Origin: Cricetomys ansorgei
Lineage: Eukaryota; Chordata; Mammalia; Rodentia; Nesomyidae
Assembly: GCA_026225945.1 (NCBI GenBank)
Contig: JAMJFZ010000239.1
Coordinates: 30,456,501 to 30,520,500 of the forward strand
Direction of reading: 5' to 3'
DNA: 64,000 bases
Both the position numbers and the translations under genes were made by a program. The notes beneath the pieces were generated by a model that did not search any database, was not told the origin of the DNA, and saw only the letters and a program-made list of their open reading frames with translations. Of the stretch, positions 1-12,415 are shown in pieces. Position 1 is the first letter of the stretch. Each line of letters starts with the position of its first letter.

Positions 1-875
1 AGATACAAGCAGATAAACAGTAATCTCCATAAGCCAACAACAAAATTATCTGGCTTGAAATGCTTAGCTTTACTATTAGAATCAAAAGTAAATTTTCTTC
101 TTCAGTAGATAATTCATTGTCAGTAAAAATTTTCAGCATAGAATTAAGCTGAGGCATGAGGATGGCCCAGGAGTTCAGAGAAAGATCACGGGCTTACAGA
201 GTAAAACTTTGTTTGCATAAAATAACGGTTTTTTTAAATAAAAATAAAAAATAGATTTATCTTGTTCTTGTGAGATTTAGTGGAAAGACATTTCTTTTCC
301 AGAAAATTTTTTTTTCAATTATAAAACCCAAATTTGTTTTTAAATTGCCTGGTACCAATCTCAGTGAGTAATTGAAACCATTATGGAATATTGTGTGCCC
401 CATTGTAGAGCAGGAAGCACAAGAGCTAAACAGATGGGTTCCGTGACTAAGAAAAGCCAGTCACTGTCATGTGACTAATTCAGGTATTATAAGTTGGAAA
501 TGTCCAAGAAATATGAAGATGACAGTTGGCTGGTCAGAGGAGTGACTATGAGGCGTTTATAGGGATGGTGTGATGGAATCTGATTAGGACAGTCCATGTC
601 TTTCTGCAGTGTCACAGTGGAAAGCCATTGTAAAATTAACACTGTTATTCCAAGGAAACAAAATCTAAATAACTTAAGCCAGAAGGGCTTAATTCTGGAT
701 AACTTATGAGATCAGGTCTCAGTCAACAAAGAACATATCTTCATTATTTTAGTGCCTAAATGTTTACTCCCAAGAAAAACATCTCATTTCAAATGATGTC
801 ACTTGTCTTACATGTAGTCTAGAGCTTTATAATCGTTTGCTGGAAGATTCTGGTAAAATTGATATTCATAATTTG
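1..875. other. Unique AT-rich sequence, no gene seen
   Basis: No gene, RNA gene or clearly recognisable repeat is seen here. The stretch is AT-rich, with short homopolymer runs such as the T run near 308-316. No open frame of useful length is present. It could hold strongly decayed repeats that only a profile search would detect. Confidence 0.5.
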
Positions 876-1722
876 TGTAGATGTAGATATAGATGATGAT
901 TTAGGGCAAAAAGAAATTTATTCTTTGGCCAATTCCAATCTCCAGTTCTAGTCCTAGAGCCCTGGAGCATTTCAGTCTCCATACAATCTAGAATGTTGAA
1001 TCCCCTGAGGCTTGCGATTCACTGAGCCACTCTAACGAGCTCCCTCTGAACTCAGAGCTGTGCTGAACTCAACTGACTCTTCTGGTTCAATTCAACTCAC
1101 TCACTGTTCTCGTTCCAAGCTGACTGGTTCACACTGACCTTCTGAGCTGGCTGACTGTTTCTGACTTTGGCAGACTCTGGTTGATTCCTGTAACTTCTCT
1201 GACTGAACTGCTCTGCTTGGCTTCAAACTGACTCATTCTTCCAGTCGGATACTGACTTCTTCTGCCAAACTGCCTCTGTATCTCCACCTCAGACTCCTCA
1301 GACTCCTTAGATTTCTCCTGTGACTCTGAGCTCTTACTGTTCCGTACTGCCTCAGTCTGCCTTCTGCTTCACTTGTCAAACGCTTCATTGTCCCTGTGTC
1401 TTGTCCTCTCTCTGTCTCTCTGAACTTTATGTGTTCTGTGAGATGAAAGCCTGCTTTTTCAATGATGAGAGTTGGGAGTTTCCTCACTCTGACTCACTCT
1501 TCCAAGTCTTCCTCTTATTTGTGACTTCTGTCTCATCTCAGATATCACTTTCTGTCTGACACTGACTCCTTCTGAAATCTGCTTCCTTTCTCCCACGTGC
1601 TAGAATTAGAGGTGTGTACCACCACTGCCTTCTGAATACTGGGATTAAAGATTTGTACCAACATTCTTTCTACCCTAGAGAAGCCATGTTGTTGGATTAA
1701 AGGATTACATATTCCTCTACAA
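876..1722. repeat. Dispersed ~850 bp rodent repeat, copy 1 (possible LTR)
   Basis: This block matches 25797-26640 in the same orientation. Both copies share GTAGATGTAGAT at the left end, CTCCATACAATCTA about 100 bases in, GAACTCAGAGCT, TGAACTCAACTGACTCT and GGCTGACTGTTTCT. The middle is built from degenerate CTGACT/CTGAACT words. Near 1595-1655 the minus strand reads like two partial B1 left arms (CTTTAATCCCAGTATTCAG). Copy length and borders fit a rodent LTR or composite element, but no primer-binding site or polypurine tract is seen. I do not recognise the family name. The short open frames inside it come from the repetitive composition and are not genes. Confidence 0.75.
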
Positions 1723-2405
1723 ATTTGTCCAAGGCAAAACAACCTCTCTTTGATTAAAATCAGCTTTCTTAAAATAACTGCCAAAGTTAGATAATTAGAC
1801 CTGTATATGGAAATATGAAAGACCTCTTGCATTAAAACATTGGTTCCAAAAGCATAGACTTCCTTCAGTACAGAAGGTTCTTGCTATTCAAAGCATGATT
1901 CATGAAAGATGCTTAACTTGAGAACATTTTAGAAATGTACAACCAGACTAAGGCACAAATCATCAAAACTGCAGCACAGGCTTATTGAAGTGTGATTTCC
2001 ATGTGGAAACAAGTCAAAAAGACCTGCAGTAAGACCATTTATTTCATCATATCTATTACAGATCATTTGAATAGAGTATAACCTTAGGTCACAGATTAGT
2101 TTCTATTTAAATCATATCACCAACATGTCAGGGATACATCTTGCTCCAACTTTGTCCACAAGCCTGAGGTCTTTGGTGAGGTAGTCAATTCCTACCACTT
2201 ACACATCTGCCTACTGGATTTCCTATCCAAAGAAGACATACACACAAATAGGATCTGACATTTAAGAGCACTCTGACCTGAGATACTCTCTCATATGTGT
2301 TTCATAACTTTCACCCCTCAATATTCTATAGTCAAAGTACAACATCTATGTGTTATCCAAAAGCCTTGATTTATATTATTCCTCTGAAAACCCAATTCAC
2401 TGTGG
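1723..2405. other. Unique sequence, no gene seen
   Basis: AT-rich DNA between two repeats. I see no recognisable repeat or coding signal. Confidence 0.5.
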
Positions 2406-2739
2406 AAGAAAGGTTTATTATGAGAGACAGAGAGATAACCTGAGTGCTTGCTGCAAGATAATGTCTTCTAGACATGCCAGGAACTGGATCCATTAAACAT
2501 CAACAATAGAGAGACCTAAAGGAGAAGATGAGAACACCATGTTCACATGCCAATGTGGACAGGGAAATTTTACAATGGAAGAACCAAGGAAATCAATGGC
2601 TGCTGAGAGAAGGAGCATCAGTCTTCTTCAGGGATAAGCCTTGCTCCCCCAAGATAAGTTATCCGATCTCAAACGGTCAACCTTAAACACTTATACACAC
2701 AAGCAACACTAAACGGACTCACTAGGTGGATGTGTGTGG

Positions 2740-2782
<43 letters not shown>

Positions 2783-2945
2783 CCCATGTGTACACATGCA
2801 TACATATGCATAATATATGAAAAAATAATTAAAGAGGAGGTGAGAATTTGATAAAAAGAGGGCATGAGAGGATATGGAATAAGGAGAAGGAAGGCTAGAA
2901 ATGGTGTAAATCTCAAAAAAATACAAATTTTAAAACTTTTCAAAA
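2406..2945 (+). mobile_element. L1 (Lx-type) 3' UTR fragment
   Basis: The block has the order of landmarks typical of rodent L1 3' UTRs in sense orientation. These are a TCTTCAGGGATAAGCCTTGC stretch, TCTCAAACGGTCAACC, ACACAAGCAACACTAAACGG, a (TG)n tract, then AAAATAATTAAAGAGGAGG and a purine-rich run (GAGAGGATATGG, GGAGAAGGAAGG) near the 3' end. No ORF2 is attached, so the copy is severely 5' truncated. It is the one rodent L1 piece in the window that I place on the plus strand. Family assignment is from memory of the family layout. Confidence 0.7.
2742..2784. repeat. (TG)n followed by (CG)n microsatellite
   Basis: About 16 TG units run directly into GCGCGCGCGC. Both parts are alternating purine-pyrimidine. 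The tract lies inside the L1 3' UTR and probably grew from its TG-rich segment. Confidence 0.95.
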
Positions 2946-5629
2946 ATTCACTTTTTAAAGGCTCAATTATGGGTCACCTCTAAAACGGCTCTGATATGAA
3001 CAGGAATAATGCAATAAGTCCCTAATTTTTAACCACGACAGTTCAGTTTTTTTTCGGGTTTTTTTTTTTTTTTTTTGTACATATGATGTTGTCCATTTAA
3101 TCATCCAGGCCAGCCATTTCCATCAATCTGCTATTACGGACGACAGTAAATTTAAAGTTGTAGATAGTTCTCAGAACATATACGTTTGTTAAAATTTTAT
3201 CACTATAAATTCAAAGGAACTGTCTGCATTTTATTGTCCGTGTCAATATTCAGCTAGAACAATATTTTCCGGTACAAATCAATGTCTGCATTGTAGACAT
3301 TGGGATTACAAAATTTCTAGTGAGCAGATTTGATACTGGAAGATATAACAGAAGCCATCAAATTTCACATTGCAGCAAGACACTAAGCAGAGGCTAGAGA
3401 TGGGGGGATATCTGAGGCAGCAATAAACCTAGCACGACTTGACAGTTTGACTTCTACTGAGTAATCCTTATGAAACTTTTTAAATCTATAAAATTTTAAA
3501 GGGACAATAATAGCAAGACTAACCTTCGATGTATTTAAAAGGCAGTATATTCTAATGAGTAATTCACTAAACAATGGTTTTTATTGGGAAGAAAGTATGG
3601 AGTTCGGGGGAATGCATGGAATTTTGAGTCAAGTTTCTGGTTCCATTCCCAATGACCTGGGAAAGGGTTGTCTTTGTGTTTGTTTGTGGAATGCTTTTTT
3701 ACAGGAAATGTTGTTAGTCATTGAGCCTCCTATTTCTGTAATCTAAAGATAGTGATGATGTCAGTCTCTGCAGTGCCATAGGGACTACACAGAAATAAAA
3801 TGAGATGGAGTAGAGACAAGCTGTATGAAACATAACCTACGCAATTAATGCAAAAATATAGGAAGCAAGGGGCTCATCATAAACTTTTAGCATTATAATA
3901 AAGGTGATAATAAAATCATACTTTTCCTAAAAGCTTTTTCTATTCTCCACTGTTATTATAACTATAGAAAATACTGCTTATTAAAGTATGATCTGTATGG
4001 ATGTGTACACCACACTGCTGCCATCCTGACCTTCCTTCTGCTAAAGAAAGTGAAGTTACTCAGGCTCCTGTGTGAACTGGGCTGTTTGAATGCTGAACCA
4101 AGGCAGTGTATATTCTCTTGTGAAGAAACACCAGGTTGCTCACTAAAAAGCCTTTGGAGATTGAGATGAACCTCAGGACCAGTGGATGCCAACCAAAACA
4201 CAAGTGGGCAGCCCATAGCGCTACTCAAGAGACCTAAACCAGGCTTGCACAGAGGATGTCTCAATTTAACATCAAAATTTACTAAATAAAAATTCAAATA
4301 TTATGAAGTCACACACTGACCAGTTTCTTTGGTCAAAATATGTTCACAATGTTCACAATGCAGTGGGACGAATAAATGAAATCACCTAGGCGAAAATTAT
4401 CTGTGAGCAATAAATTGTGAAAAACATATTTTCCATACCCATTGCCTTGCTTAAATTGCTGTTAACTAAGGTAATTCAATAGGGAAGATTGGATTTTTAC
4501 TTTTGTGTTCTGAAGGAAACATTGACTAAAGGGAGCACTCCCAAAGGCTTGCAAGGAGAGTTCTCTCCTCAAAGATCCCCCAAGAACAATTAAAACTGCA
4601 AGTCTTATACATCCCACCTCAAAGTTCCCTAGTCAGGATAGGAGAGTGGATCACAGACAGCTACTTTGCTAGATGTTAACTGTTGCTGTTCAGGACATCA
4701 TGTTCCAACTGAGGTAGACGGTGCTTAACATCCACTCAAGAACCCACAATTCTATATCAGAAGTCCAAGAATATCCAAAGCACTACAAACACCATCTGCT
4801 TGTGGTGCATCCTTGGCTGCAAACTGAACCTGTGACTCTGCATGACCGTAGCACGACTCCCCCCAACCCCACCTCATGTGATTGATAAAATACAGCGAGA
4901 GTCACGAGAGGCTGGGTGGCCAAAAAAGATGTTTCCTATCAATGAACCAGAAAGCAGGCTTGTGTGTACATGATATTCATTGGCTGCTTAGAAACGAAAT
5001 TTTGCCTCCATTAATAGTTCGGAATCATGAAAATGTGATTAACACAAAAAGCATCAAAAGTACATGAGGAAAAGAACCATTTCCAGTGGCTTTTGCTGTG
5101 TCCTCACTGGGCTTGTCTTTGTCCTTTCTGTACCCCAATGTTATCCACGGTGTTGAGTGCCTTGGCCTTAAAAATAGCTGATGAAGGAGGAATTGACTGA
5201 ATCCAATACAATTCTTCAAATGATTGGAACAACTCATAATCCCAGCGTTCCCGGTTGCATGAGATGAAACTGCAACAGGCCCCCGTGGCAGCCTGAGCTT
5301 CTCCAAATGCCAATCTGCTGCTGTCTAGAATGTGGTTTTCTGCAGCCAAGCAATGGTCAGCTAGCTTATAGAGGAGAAGCATGGCAGTTAATTACAACTG
5401 GTCATTCTTTAAGCAGGAGCCTGCTGTTACTTGTTAGAGGAGGAAGGTTTTGGAGCCTGTCATCTGTTAGTGTTGTTGAAACATTTGCTTTAAGAGGATT
5501 GTGTGCCACAGGACTATATTGCAAATGCTGATAACAGGCCAATCCCCCTAGGGCATTGTCCTGCCACAAACATCTGTAGTTTCTCTTTAGCTAAGAGATC
5601 ACTATTTCGTGGGTTAGGATCCTCCCTAA
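2946..5629. other. Long unique stretch, no confirmed gene
   Basis: No clear repeat is recognised apart from a T-rich run at about 3047-3076. The only curiosity is a 92-codon open frame on the minus strand at 5104-5382, listed as a finding. It has no recognisable domain and no convincing gene context. CpG is sparse. Confidence 0.5.
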
Positions 5630-5762
5630 GGTCAGCTGTTCAGAAACTTAGCTGTACCCTGGAGTCACTTGGGAACTTCAAGGACCACTGACGTACACCT
5701 AAGCCCCAGGTCCCCAATCGCAGGTGATTATAATATTCAGTCTGCTTAAGAATGTCTGTTTA
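5630..5762 (+). mobile_element. MER5/MER20-like hAT MITE relic
   Basis: The sequence reads like the non-autonomous hAT-Charlie group: GGAGTCACTTGGGAACTTCA (for GGAATCACCTGGGGAGCTT), then ACTGACGTACACCTAAGCCCC, and later CAGGTGATTATAATATTCAG (for CAGGTGATTCTAATGTGCAG). The inner part appears shortened. These are ancient elements with no coding capacity. MER5B and MER20 cannot be separated by eye. Confidence 0.6.
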
Positions 5763-8079
5763 AAACTGATGGAAGCTGGTAGCTGGAAGACATGAGTGTA
5801 GACCTCCCCGTGAAATGTAATTAGCAGAGCAAATTTGGGCACATTTGTTCTGGTGAGTTCAGGCCGTTCCTCTAGGCAATGGAAAATTTCTCACCAGTTC
5901 ACTGTGTTTTTGCCTTCAGCCCAGCGTTAATTTCCAAACCATCCCATTCCCTTGTACCTTTTAGTAAATGGGGAAAAAAATTAATGTCTTTTAGCAGAGA
6001 ATTTCATTATAAAATTGATCTGATTTTCGTGGCACCTTAGTTTGGCTTCTTTGTTGATGTTTACCACTTGTGTTTATTCTTTGTGAAGCTGTTTCCCAGA
6101 TGCTTTGCTGTTGCTGTTGTTGTTGTTTTCCGATACAGTAGCTTCACTTGCAAACACTGTACAAATAGTACCACTTTTGGTGATTAGTTGAGAAGACTAC
6201 CACAGTCTCCCAATGCCTTCACACCCTGTAGGGTTACCGTAACTCAGGTAGATGTCCAGTGTAATATAAATTTAAAAGTTGCTGGTCTTCTCACCACATT
6301 GTTTGAGGTAAGCCTTCAGCACTCTCTGTAGCATACACATTACATACAACATGCTCTATTATTTCAAACTTGATGTGTCATTTGGCGATGAAGGAGGAAA
6401 CAGGCATAGTTTGTTGGATGGTAATCTAATCCAAAAGTATGTACAAAGTCAATTAGGAATTGAAAACACAGATTCTATTGCCAATTCTAAGTATGTCTAA
6501 CGCCTTGGATAAGTATACAACTCCATACCCCTAGTGCAGATCTAAGCTCCCCCTCCTGGCATCTTATTGTCCTTTTTAAGGACCTGGTGTGCAAAGGTCC
6601 GTTTCAAACTAATATTTGCATATGAGACTCAGAAAGCTGCAGATCAGAGCCAGAGCAAGGAAATAGCAGAGAGGGTTAGAAAGGCTTAGGAAGGGGTTTT
6701 TCTTTCTTTCTTCCTTCCTTTCTTTTCTTTTCTTTCCTCCTTTCATTTATATTACGTGCATGTTAACAAAGCTTGTTTATTCTAGACTTACAAATGTTAC
6801 CATGGCATAGACTCCTGTCAGCAATTCCATTGTAGCCTTCACTTTCAGGGGGTTTTAACTGCCCATAAAACTTCCTCCGTGTAAAAAAATCTGGCACCAA
6901 AAATAACTTGGAATTGTAAAGGCTCAGCCATGAAGGAAATGCTTGTGCATGAGTGTATGTTTATATACCTGTGTTTTTAATGATTATTTGATCATTGTTA
7001 AATACAATTTGAAGTCTTTCCCCTCTGAATCTGTGTGGTGAATTTTTTAGCTCAAAATTTCTTCCACACCCCCATTCTATGTGAATTCTTTGAAAACAAT
7101 TTATGTGTATAATTCTATGCCATGCAGACATTGCTGTCCTTTTAACCTTGTTCAGTGTGTGCGCTAATGAGATTGATAACTTCTGCATTAAACTCAATTC
7201 ACTATTTTGTTGTTGTGGCTTATGGATGCCCCACTCTTCCCAGTGAAGACCCCTGGATTTGGAAACCTATCACCTGCCTGCTGCACTTCTTCAAATGTCC
7301 ATGCAAAGAATGACTTAAGTCACCAGAGGAGAGTCCTCAAGGGGCTTACCAAATGAGCAGGATGGGAATTGGAAATCAAGGAAATTCCAGTTTTGTCTGT
7401 CTCTAATAACTTTATGTGAAATCTTATAACATCTATGTAAAATGCATTCGTTCTCGAAAGGATGCATTGGGCCTGTATGGGTCCCGTGTCCACTGCTTCT
7501 CTTCATCATGTAAGGACATAGGATCATTTTTCATTTTGAGATGAACAACAGCAAGATCTACATACCCTTCCAGTTCTGGGAGAATTCCAGGATGGGTACT
7601 AAAGTAGGACCATATCTTTGAAGAATTTCCAGCAACTGAATGGAGTACTATGATATTAGCATTGTGAATCTATTTCTCAAGCCTGGAACTGTGAAGCTGT
7701 TTGCAGAATAATGTACAAGTTCAAGGCCAACCAAGTGTCTGTGGCTCATCCATGCTGGCCAAGTATGCAGTCTTTAGTCAGAAGGCCAAGCATCTCACAT
7801 GTGGGTCCTACAAAGGGGATGTCTATACAAAGTGGGTGCTATAGTGCAACCCTAAGTATACTATTCTTAAGATGATTTTAGCCATGCTACCTTTCTCACA
7901 AGGAGCTCCATCAATGCCATGAGCTGCCTGACATCCACCTAACAAATTCTCTTTTTCTCTGACATTGTAATAGTTAAGCTGCTGTTGTTTATGATAAAGC
8001 ATCTTACCCCAAATATATAGATCATTTAAGAAATGAATCGTTTATTTAGAAACTATCAGGCTTTTATTATTCACAATGT
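5763..8079. other. Unique sequence with one polypyrimidine tract
   Basis: No gene or identifiable interspersed repeat is seen, apart from the CTTT-rich tract at 6697-6745. A short (TTG)n run lies near 6110-6128. Several open frames of about 60-80 codons occur but resemble nothing I know. Confidence 0.5.
6697..6745. repeat. (CTTT)n/(CCTT)n polypyrimidine tract
   Basis: Imperfect CTTT and CCTT units form a continuous polypyrimidine run of about 49 bases. This is simple-sequence DNA with no flanking SINE visible. Confidence 0.9.
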
Positions 8080-8197
8080 ATTCCTCTCTAGAAATGTAGA
8101 ATTCCTGCCCCATCCTAGATCCACGGACTCAGAACCTCAACTTCATATGATCCCAGATGGTCTGCATACATACTAGTATTGGAAAAAGTCTTCACTT
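8080..8197 (-). mobile_element. MER5A-like hAT MITE relic
   Basis: Read on the plus strand, the block follows the reverse complement of MER5A: AAATGTAGAATTCCTGCCCC, then CCTAGATCCACGGACTCAGA, then CAGATGGTCTGCATACATAC, ending in a degraded form of the inverted terminus. It is an old non-autonomous DNA transposon that predates rodents and has no coding capacity. Confidence 0.75.
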
Positions 8198-9839
8198 AGT
8201 GTATTTCAAGTCTTGAACTGCTGAACTTTCTATTTGAAGCATAGACCTAAATTCAGTGCACACATTATCCTCCTTGGAACTCCAAAAAATAGGATAACAA
8301 TTTAATAACATCCTATAGGCAAGGTCCAGGTGCTACTTATCTCTGCTCCCTACCAGGTACATCCAGTCTTAGTAGAAATTAGGCAAGGTATGCATGTATT
8401 TTAGATGTTAGCAATTCCTTTCTGTTGCCACCATGGGAATACCACTAAGGAGAAGAAATTCTAAGTCCACAGCTGTGCATGCCTGACTGTAGAGTGATGG
8501 CTGGGGGCTCAACATCTCTGGATTCTTTCAGTGAAAGTATGTTGTAGTACAGTGCTGTGTAGGCTCACAAGGAAGACACCGAGGCATTTTCATATGTGTA
8601 AACCCTGCCAGACCTTAGCAGAGGGAACCATTATTATGGCAAATGCCATACTACAAAGGGGAACCCTGAGCGTCTGAGCTCAAGTGTTTTTATTGAATCA
8701 GAACTCCTCAGGTGTTCTACTGAAAGCACATGCAGATCACGAACAATCAAACATCCCCCACATAAATCCAACACCTATAGATAATTCAAAATGCCAAGGT
8801 CTGGGCAGCCATTTTCCCACAGTGCACAAAACAATTATTTTATACATAATTAAAGTTAAATTTCCACAACAACAATACATGCCAAAGAACAAAGAAGAGT
8901 GGATCACAGGTGGAGATGAGCAAAATTCCACTTAGCTGAGTTACTTAGGATCAAGCAAGAGCAAAATTCAACCAAGTTCCTCTCCAGACCATCTTAGGTT
9001 GTGTGCCAGTGGGCAGGAGAACAGACAGAGCTAAAGCAGTACTTTCTGGGGACTATTTCAGCAGACCTCTATGAATCAGAGAGCAGTAGAGCCATAGAGT
9101 TAGTTTTTCCTCAACCTCTTAGGCACAGGTGTCCATGTGTGATGCTGTAAGAGATTGATGGTGACCAAATGTGAAACTTAGTTCTGGTATCCACATGCAG
9201 GGGGTCACATCCCTGACCACAGAGGACAGGATTTTTCAAGGTGGGACCCTCTTATACCTGTGTCAGGGAACCTGTTATCAGCCTTCCAGAGTTCTGGACC
9301 AGTTTGTGTCAGTCATTCTGCTGAGTGATGTTTGGATCATTCACGAGCTAGCCACTAAGCCAGTGCTATAGAATATCTGGAAGACTGAGAGATGGTAATA
9401 TATATTATTATATATATGGAGGAGCTTCTGGCCCCTCCAGCAATCCAAACTCAGACAAGTAGTCCCTTATCAATATAGACCCTGGATGCAGCACCTTATG
9501 GAGTTACCATATATGAAGTGAATTCCTTTCTCAGAGCCACGCAATTGTACAGTTTCCAGAGTTCTCATCTATTTAGGCTGACAAGTCTGTAAGGTTTATG
9601 AAACCTCTTATGGTAGGATAAGAAAAGGAGATGGTAGGATCCGAGGAAGCTCAGGCACGTTGGAATGTTGGACTGATGTGCAATATAACAACGGCCACAC
9701 TGAAGCCACGGCACGCATATACCCCCTCCACCCTCTCTCTTTCGCAGTTTTTTGTGTTTATTTTTTTCTCTAAAGCACTTGGTTGCAAGCCTGTGACATG
9801 AGGAGGTGAAGCCTTACGACAAGGAGTCAGACTGTTAGC
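8198..9839. other. Unique sequence, no gene seen
   Basis: No gene is supported. A short AT palindromic run (about 9397-9420) is present. The segment from about 9640 may be the upstream part of the MaLR-like element that follows, but I cannot place its border. Confidence 0.45.
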
Positions 9840-10022
9840 ATGCACCCTTGAAGATAGTATTAGGATGTCCTCTCTCTCTCTCTCTCTTGCACTCTGCCAT
9901 CTCCCCACCCCCAACCCCGTGCATCCTTTGCTGTGAATGTTCTATCTTGCCACAGGCTCCAAGCAACCAAGGGCACTGAAATATGAGCAAAAGTAAACAA
10001 AATTAAATCTTTCCTCCCGTTA
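9840..10022 (+). mobile_element. MaLR-type LTR relic (ORR1/MLT1-like 3' part)
   Basis: The segment has the layout of the end of a MaLR LTR: a CT-rich stretch, TGCCACAGGCTCCAAGCAAC, an ACTGAAATATGAGCAAAAGT segment (for the usual CTGAAACCATGAGCCAAAAT), and ATTAAATCTTTCCTCC in place of the usual polyadenylation region. It contains (CT)n at 9870-9888. The match is decayed and the upstream border is unclear. Confidence 0.45.
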
Positions 10023-11533
10023 ATAAAAACGAACACTTCAATTTAGAGATTTTACTTTTTGTTATCTGAAAACTAGAGAAACATATATCAAATTAATCAG
10101 TAGAGAAGCACACATCCTTTCTTCAGAGCAAAAGAGAGAGTTTTCAATCCAATGTTTTAGTAACCAGAACCTGATTAGTGGTACCTAAACTGACTTTCAA
10201 CAATAATTTAACTTTCTTCCTTAACAATTTATCCTTACTTTGTGAAAAATTCCTGGAAAACTCAAAGAACATATATATAAAATATATATATATTATATAT
10301 ATATATATTAGTATAATATATAGTTAGCCTTTCTAACTGATATTTATTTTAATTCTTGCATATATTTGTTTAATGTATGATACGTGACATATATGTATGT
10401 ACGTATGTATGTATGCGTGTATATATGTGTACTAATTCTTGTAAATTAATTCTCTTCTGTTTCATTTGTCTTCTTTTTATTTACTGTCACAAAACTTACT
10501 TGCCTTCTTCCAAATTTTAATTCTGAAAAAAAATCAAATTTGTTAAGTGTCTCCCATTCTCCTCCAATGTTCACTGACACACTCCTCATTGTAAAGGGAG
10601 AATAAGAGTAGCCACTTGCCTGAACTGTTCGCATCTGGACACAACCAAAGCTAGAAAATTTTCACATGGCACTTGACCAAGGCTTTGATAGAGAAACAAA
10701 CCTCGCTGATTCTCATGGGTGGCTCTCCTCTTCCTCAATTCCAACACTTTCCTTGTTGACTCCTGTTACCATTTTGATTTGTCTTTGTTTTGCCCTTTCT
10801 CCCAGCTGATACTGTCATTCTTGGAAATTGACATTTTAATCCTTATTGATGTGATGAATTTTTTCCACTTATCAAGTGATCAGAAGCTAACTGAGTTATT
10901 TTTATTAACTTCTTCTTTCTTACCTCTCTAGCCCTACATTTATTAAGATGCTTGCTCTCTTGAAAATTTCTCAACATATTTAAATTGTAAGCATGTGTTA
11001 ATGTTCTCCAGAATTAAAAGAAAACTCAAAGTACTCTATAAATAGCTGTTTTATTGTTGTTGTGTTTCCTTGCTTGCTTGTTTGTTTGTTTGTTCTGGCT
11101 GTTCTGCTGCTTAAGTGCTCCAAGCATTTACCTTGACCCCTAAAATTTGTCGAGACACTACTGAACAACATTATAATCCTTAGCTGCCTTCGAGTTTCTG
11201 GATAAAGCAGTTTCCTCCCTGGGCCTGCACAGAGATATTCTTGCAAACTCCACCAGCTGCTCTTATTTCCTGTCCTGTTTCTATATGCAATGCCCATTAC
11301 CTCACTCTTAACATTTGCCTCTTGCTCCCAGTGTCTGCACTGTCTGCAGTGTCTCATCCCAGGCGCAAGCTTCCCAGGAATATCACTTAGCTAGCAAGCA
11401 GTGCATTTCTTGCAGTTTTTCTAATTATTCAGAAAAAATGGGATGAATAACCAAGCACTGAAAAGTTCTTCTTCAACAAGATTTTACTCCAAATATGAAG
11501 GGAGCCTACATCCCACCAAGAAGAACAAATGAG
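10023..11533. other. Unique AT-rich sequence with TA-rich simple repeats
   Basis: Contains (TA)n and (GTAT)n-like DNA at 10271-10440. The rest shows no recognisable gene or interspersed repeat. A (TTGC)/(TTTG) run near 11065-11095 is simple sequence. Confidence 0.5.
10271..10440. repeat. (TA)n and (GTAT)n-like simple repeats
   Basis: Two clusters are visible: interrupted TA alternation at 10271-10322, and GTAT/GTAC units with TATATG at about 10388-10432. AT-rich sequence separates them. Confidence 0.85.
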
Positions 11534-11657
11534 AGGGTTTCTCTGTGTAGCCCTGGCTGTCCTGGAACTCAATCTGAAGACTAGCTTTGCCTTGAACTCA
11601 AAGACCTCTGTTTCTCCTAAGTGCTGGGGTTAAAGAAGTGCACCACCACTACCCCAC
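11534..11657 (-). mobile_element. SINE B1, minus strand
   Basis: The plus strand shows a reversed B1: GGTTTCTCTGTGTAGCCCTG, GCTGTCCTGGAACTCAATCT, and AAGTGCTGGGGTTAAAGAAG followed by CACCACCACTACCCC. The A-tail side is missing or degraded. B1 is the rodent 7SL-derived SINE, transcribed by RNA polymerase III when active. The substitutions make this an old, inactive copy. Confidence 0.92.
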
Positions 11658-12415
11658 TAGAGTAATAATACACATTACATAATAATTGCTATCTACCGTG
11701 AACGTAAAGCAAAGCCCAGGACTTTCTTTAGGAACCACGGTAATGGTGTTGTTTCTTCTAACACATAAACATGAGGGTTATTCACTATGATTACCTGTTA
11801 GCTAATTAAAAGTCAGAATTTAATATATTCTTATTTAAATACTTAAATATTAGACATTTAAAATTAGACATTAGATAAGTTCTCATAGAAATACTTGCTC
11901 AGTCATGTTCATTCCATACTCTATTAACCATAGCTAGGAAATGGAAAGCAAGCTAGATGTTATCAACTAATAAGCAGATAGGGAAGGTGGGGTATGTATA
12001 ATAGTGGAATCTAATCATCTGTAAGTAAAAACAAAATCATCAAATTTGCAGGTAAGTGGATAGACTGTTAGAGAGTCCACAGACAGTCAAAATACAGAGT
12101 ACAAGTAACTGGGTTCCCAGACCCAAATGTTACATCTGTAGCACAACCACCTGAGGGGTGATGACTTGTATTATTTTATTTTGTTTTATCGTTTTTGGTT
12201 GTTGTCTCTTGAAGGACTGGTCTTTCCTGGTGGGCGAGGGAGGGGCAGGAGATCCAGAAGAGAAGGGTGGTTGTGGGGAGCTGCAGCTGGGAGCAGCGAA
12301 GGGAAGGGGAACTGTGGTCAGAATGCATTGTATGAGAGAAGAATCTATTTTCAACTAAAAAAAGAAAAGAAATTATCTCAGTTAAAAAATAAGTAAGTGA
12401 AATAAAAAAGAATGA
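11658..12415. other. Unique sequence, no gene seen
   Basis: AT-rich DNA with a G-rich segment at about 12225-12315. Open frames across the G-rich part occur on both strands and are composition effects. Confidence 0.5.

Noticed and set aside
4329..4349. GTTCACAAT repeated twice in tandem
   Set aside because: Two short units only, which is common by chance and has no structural consequence.
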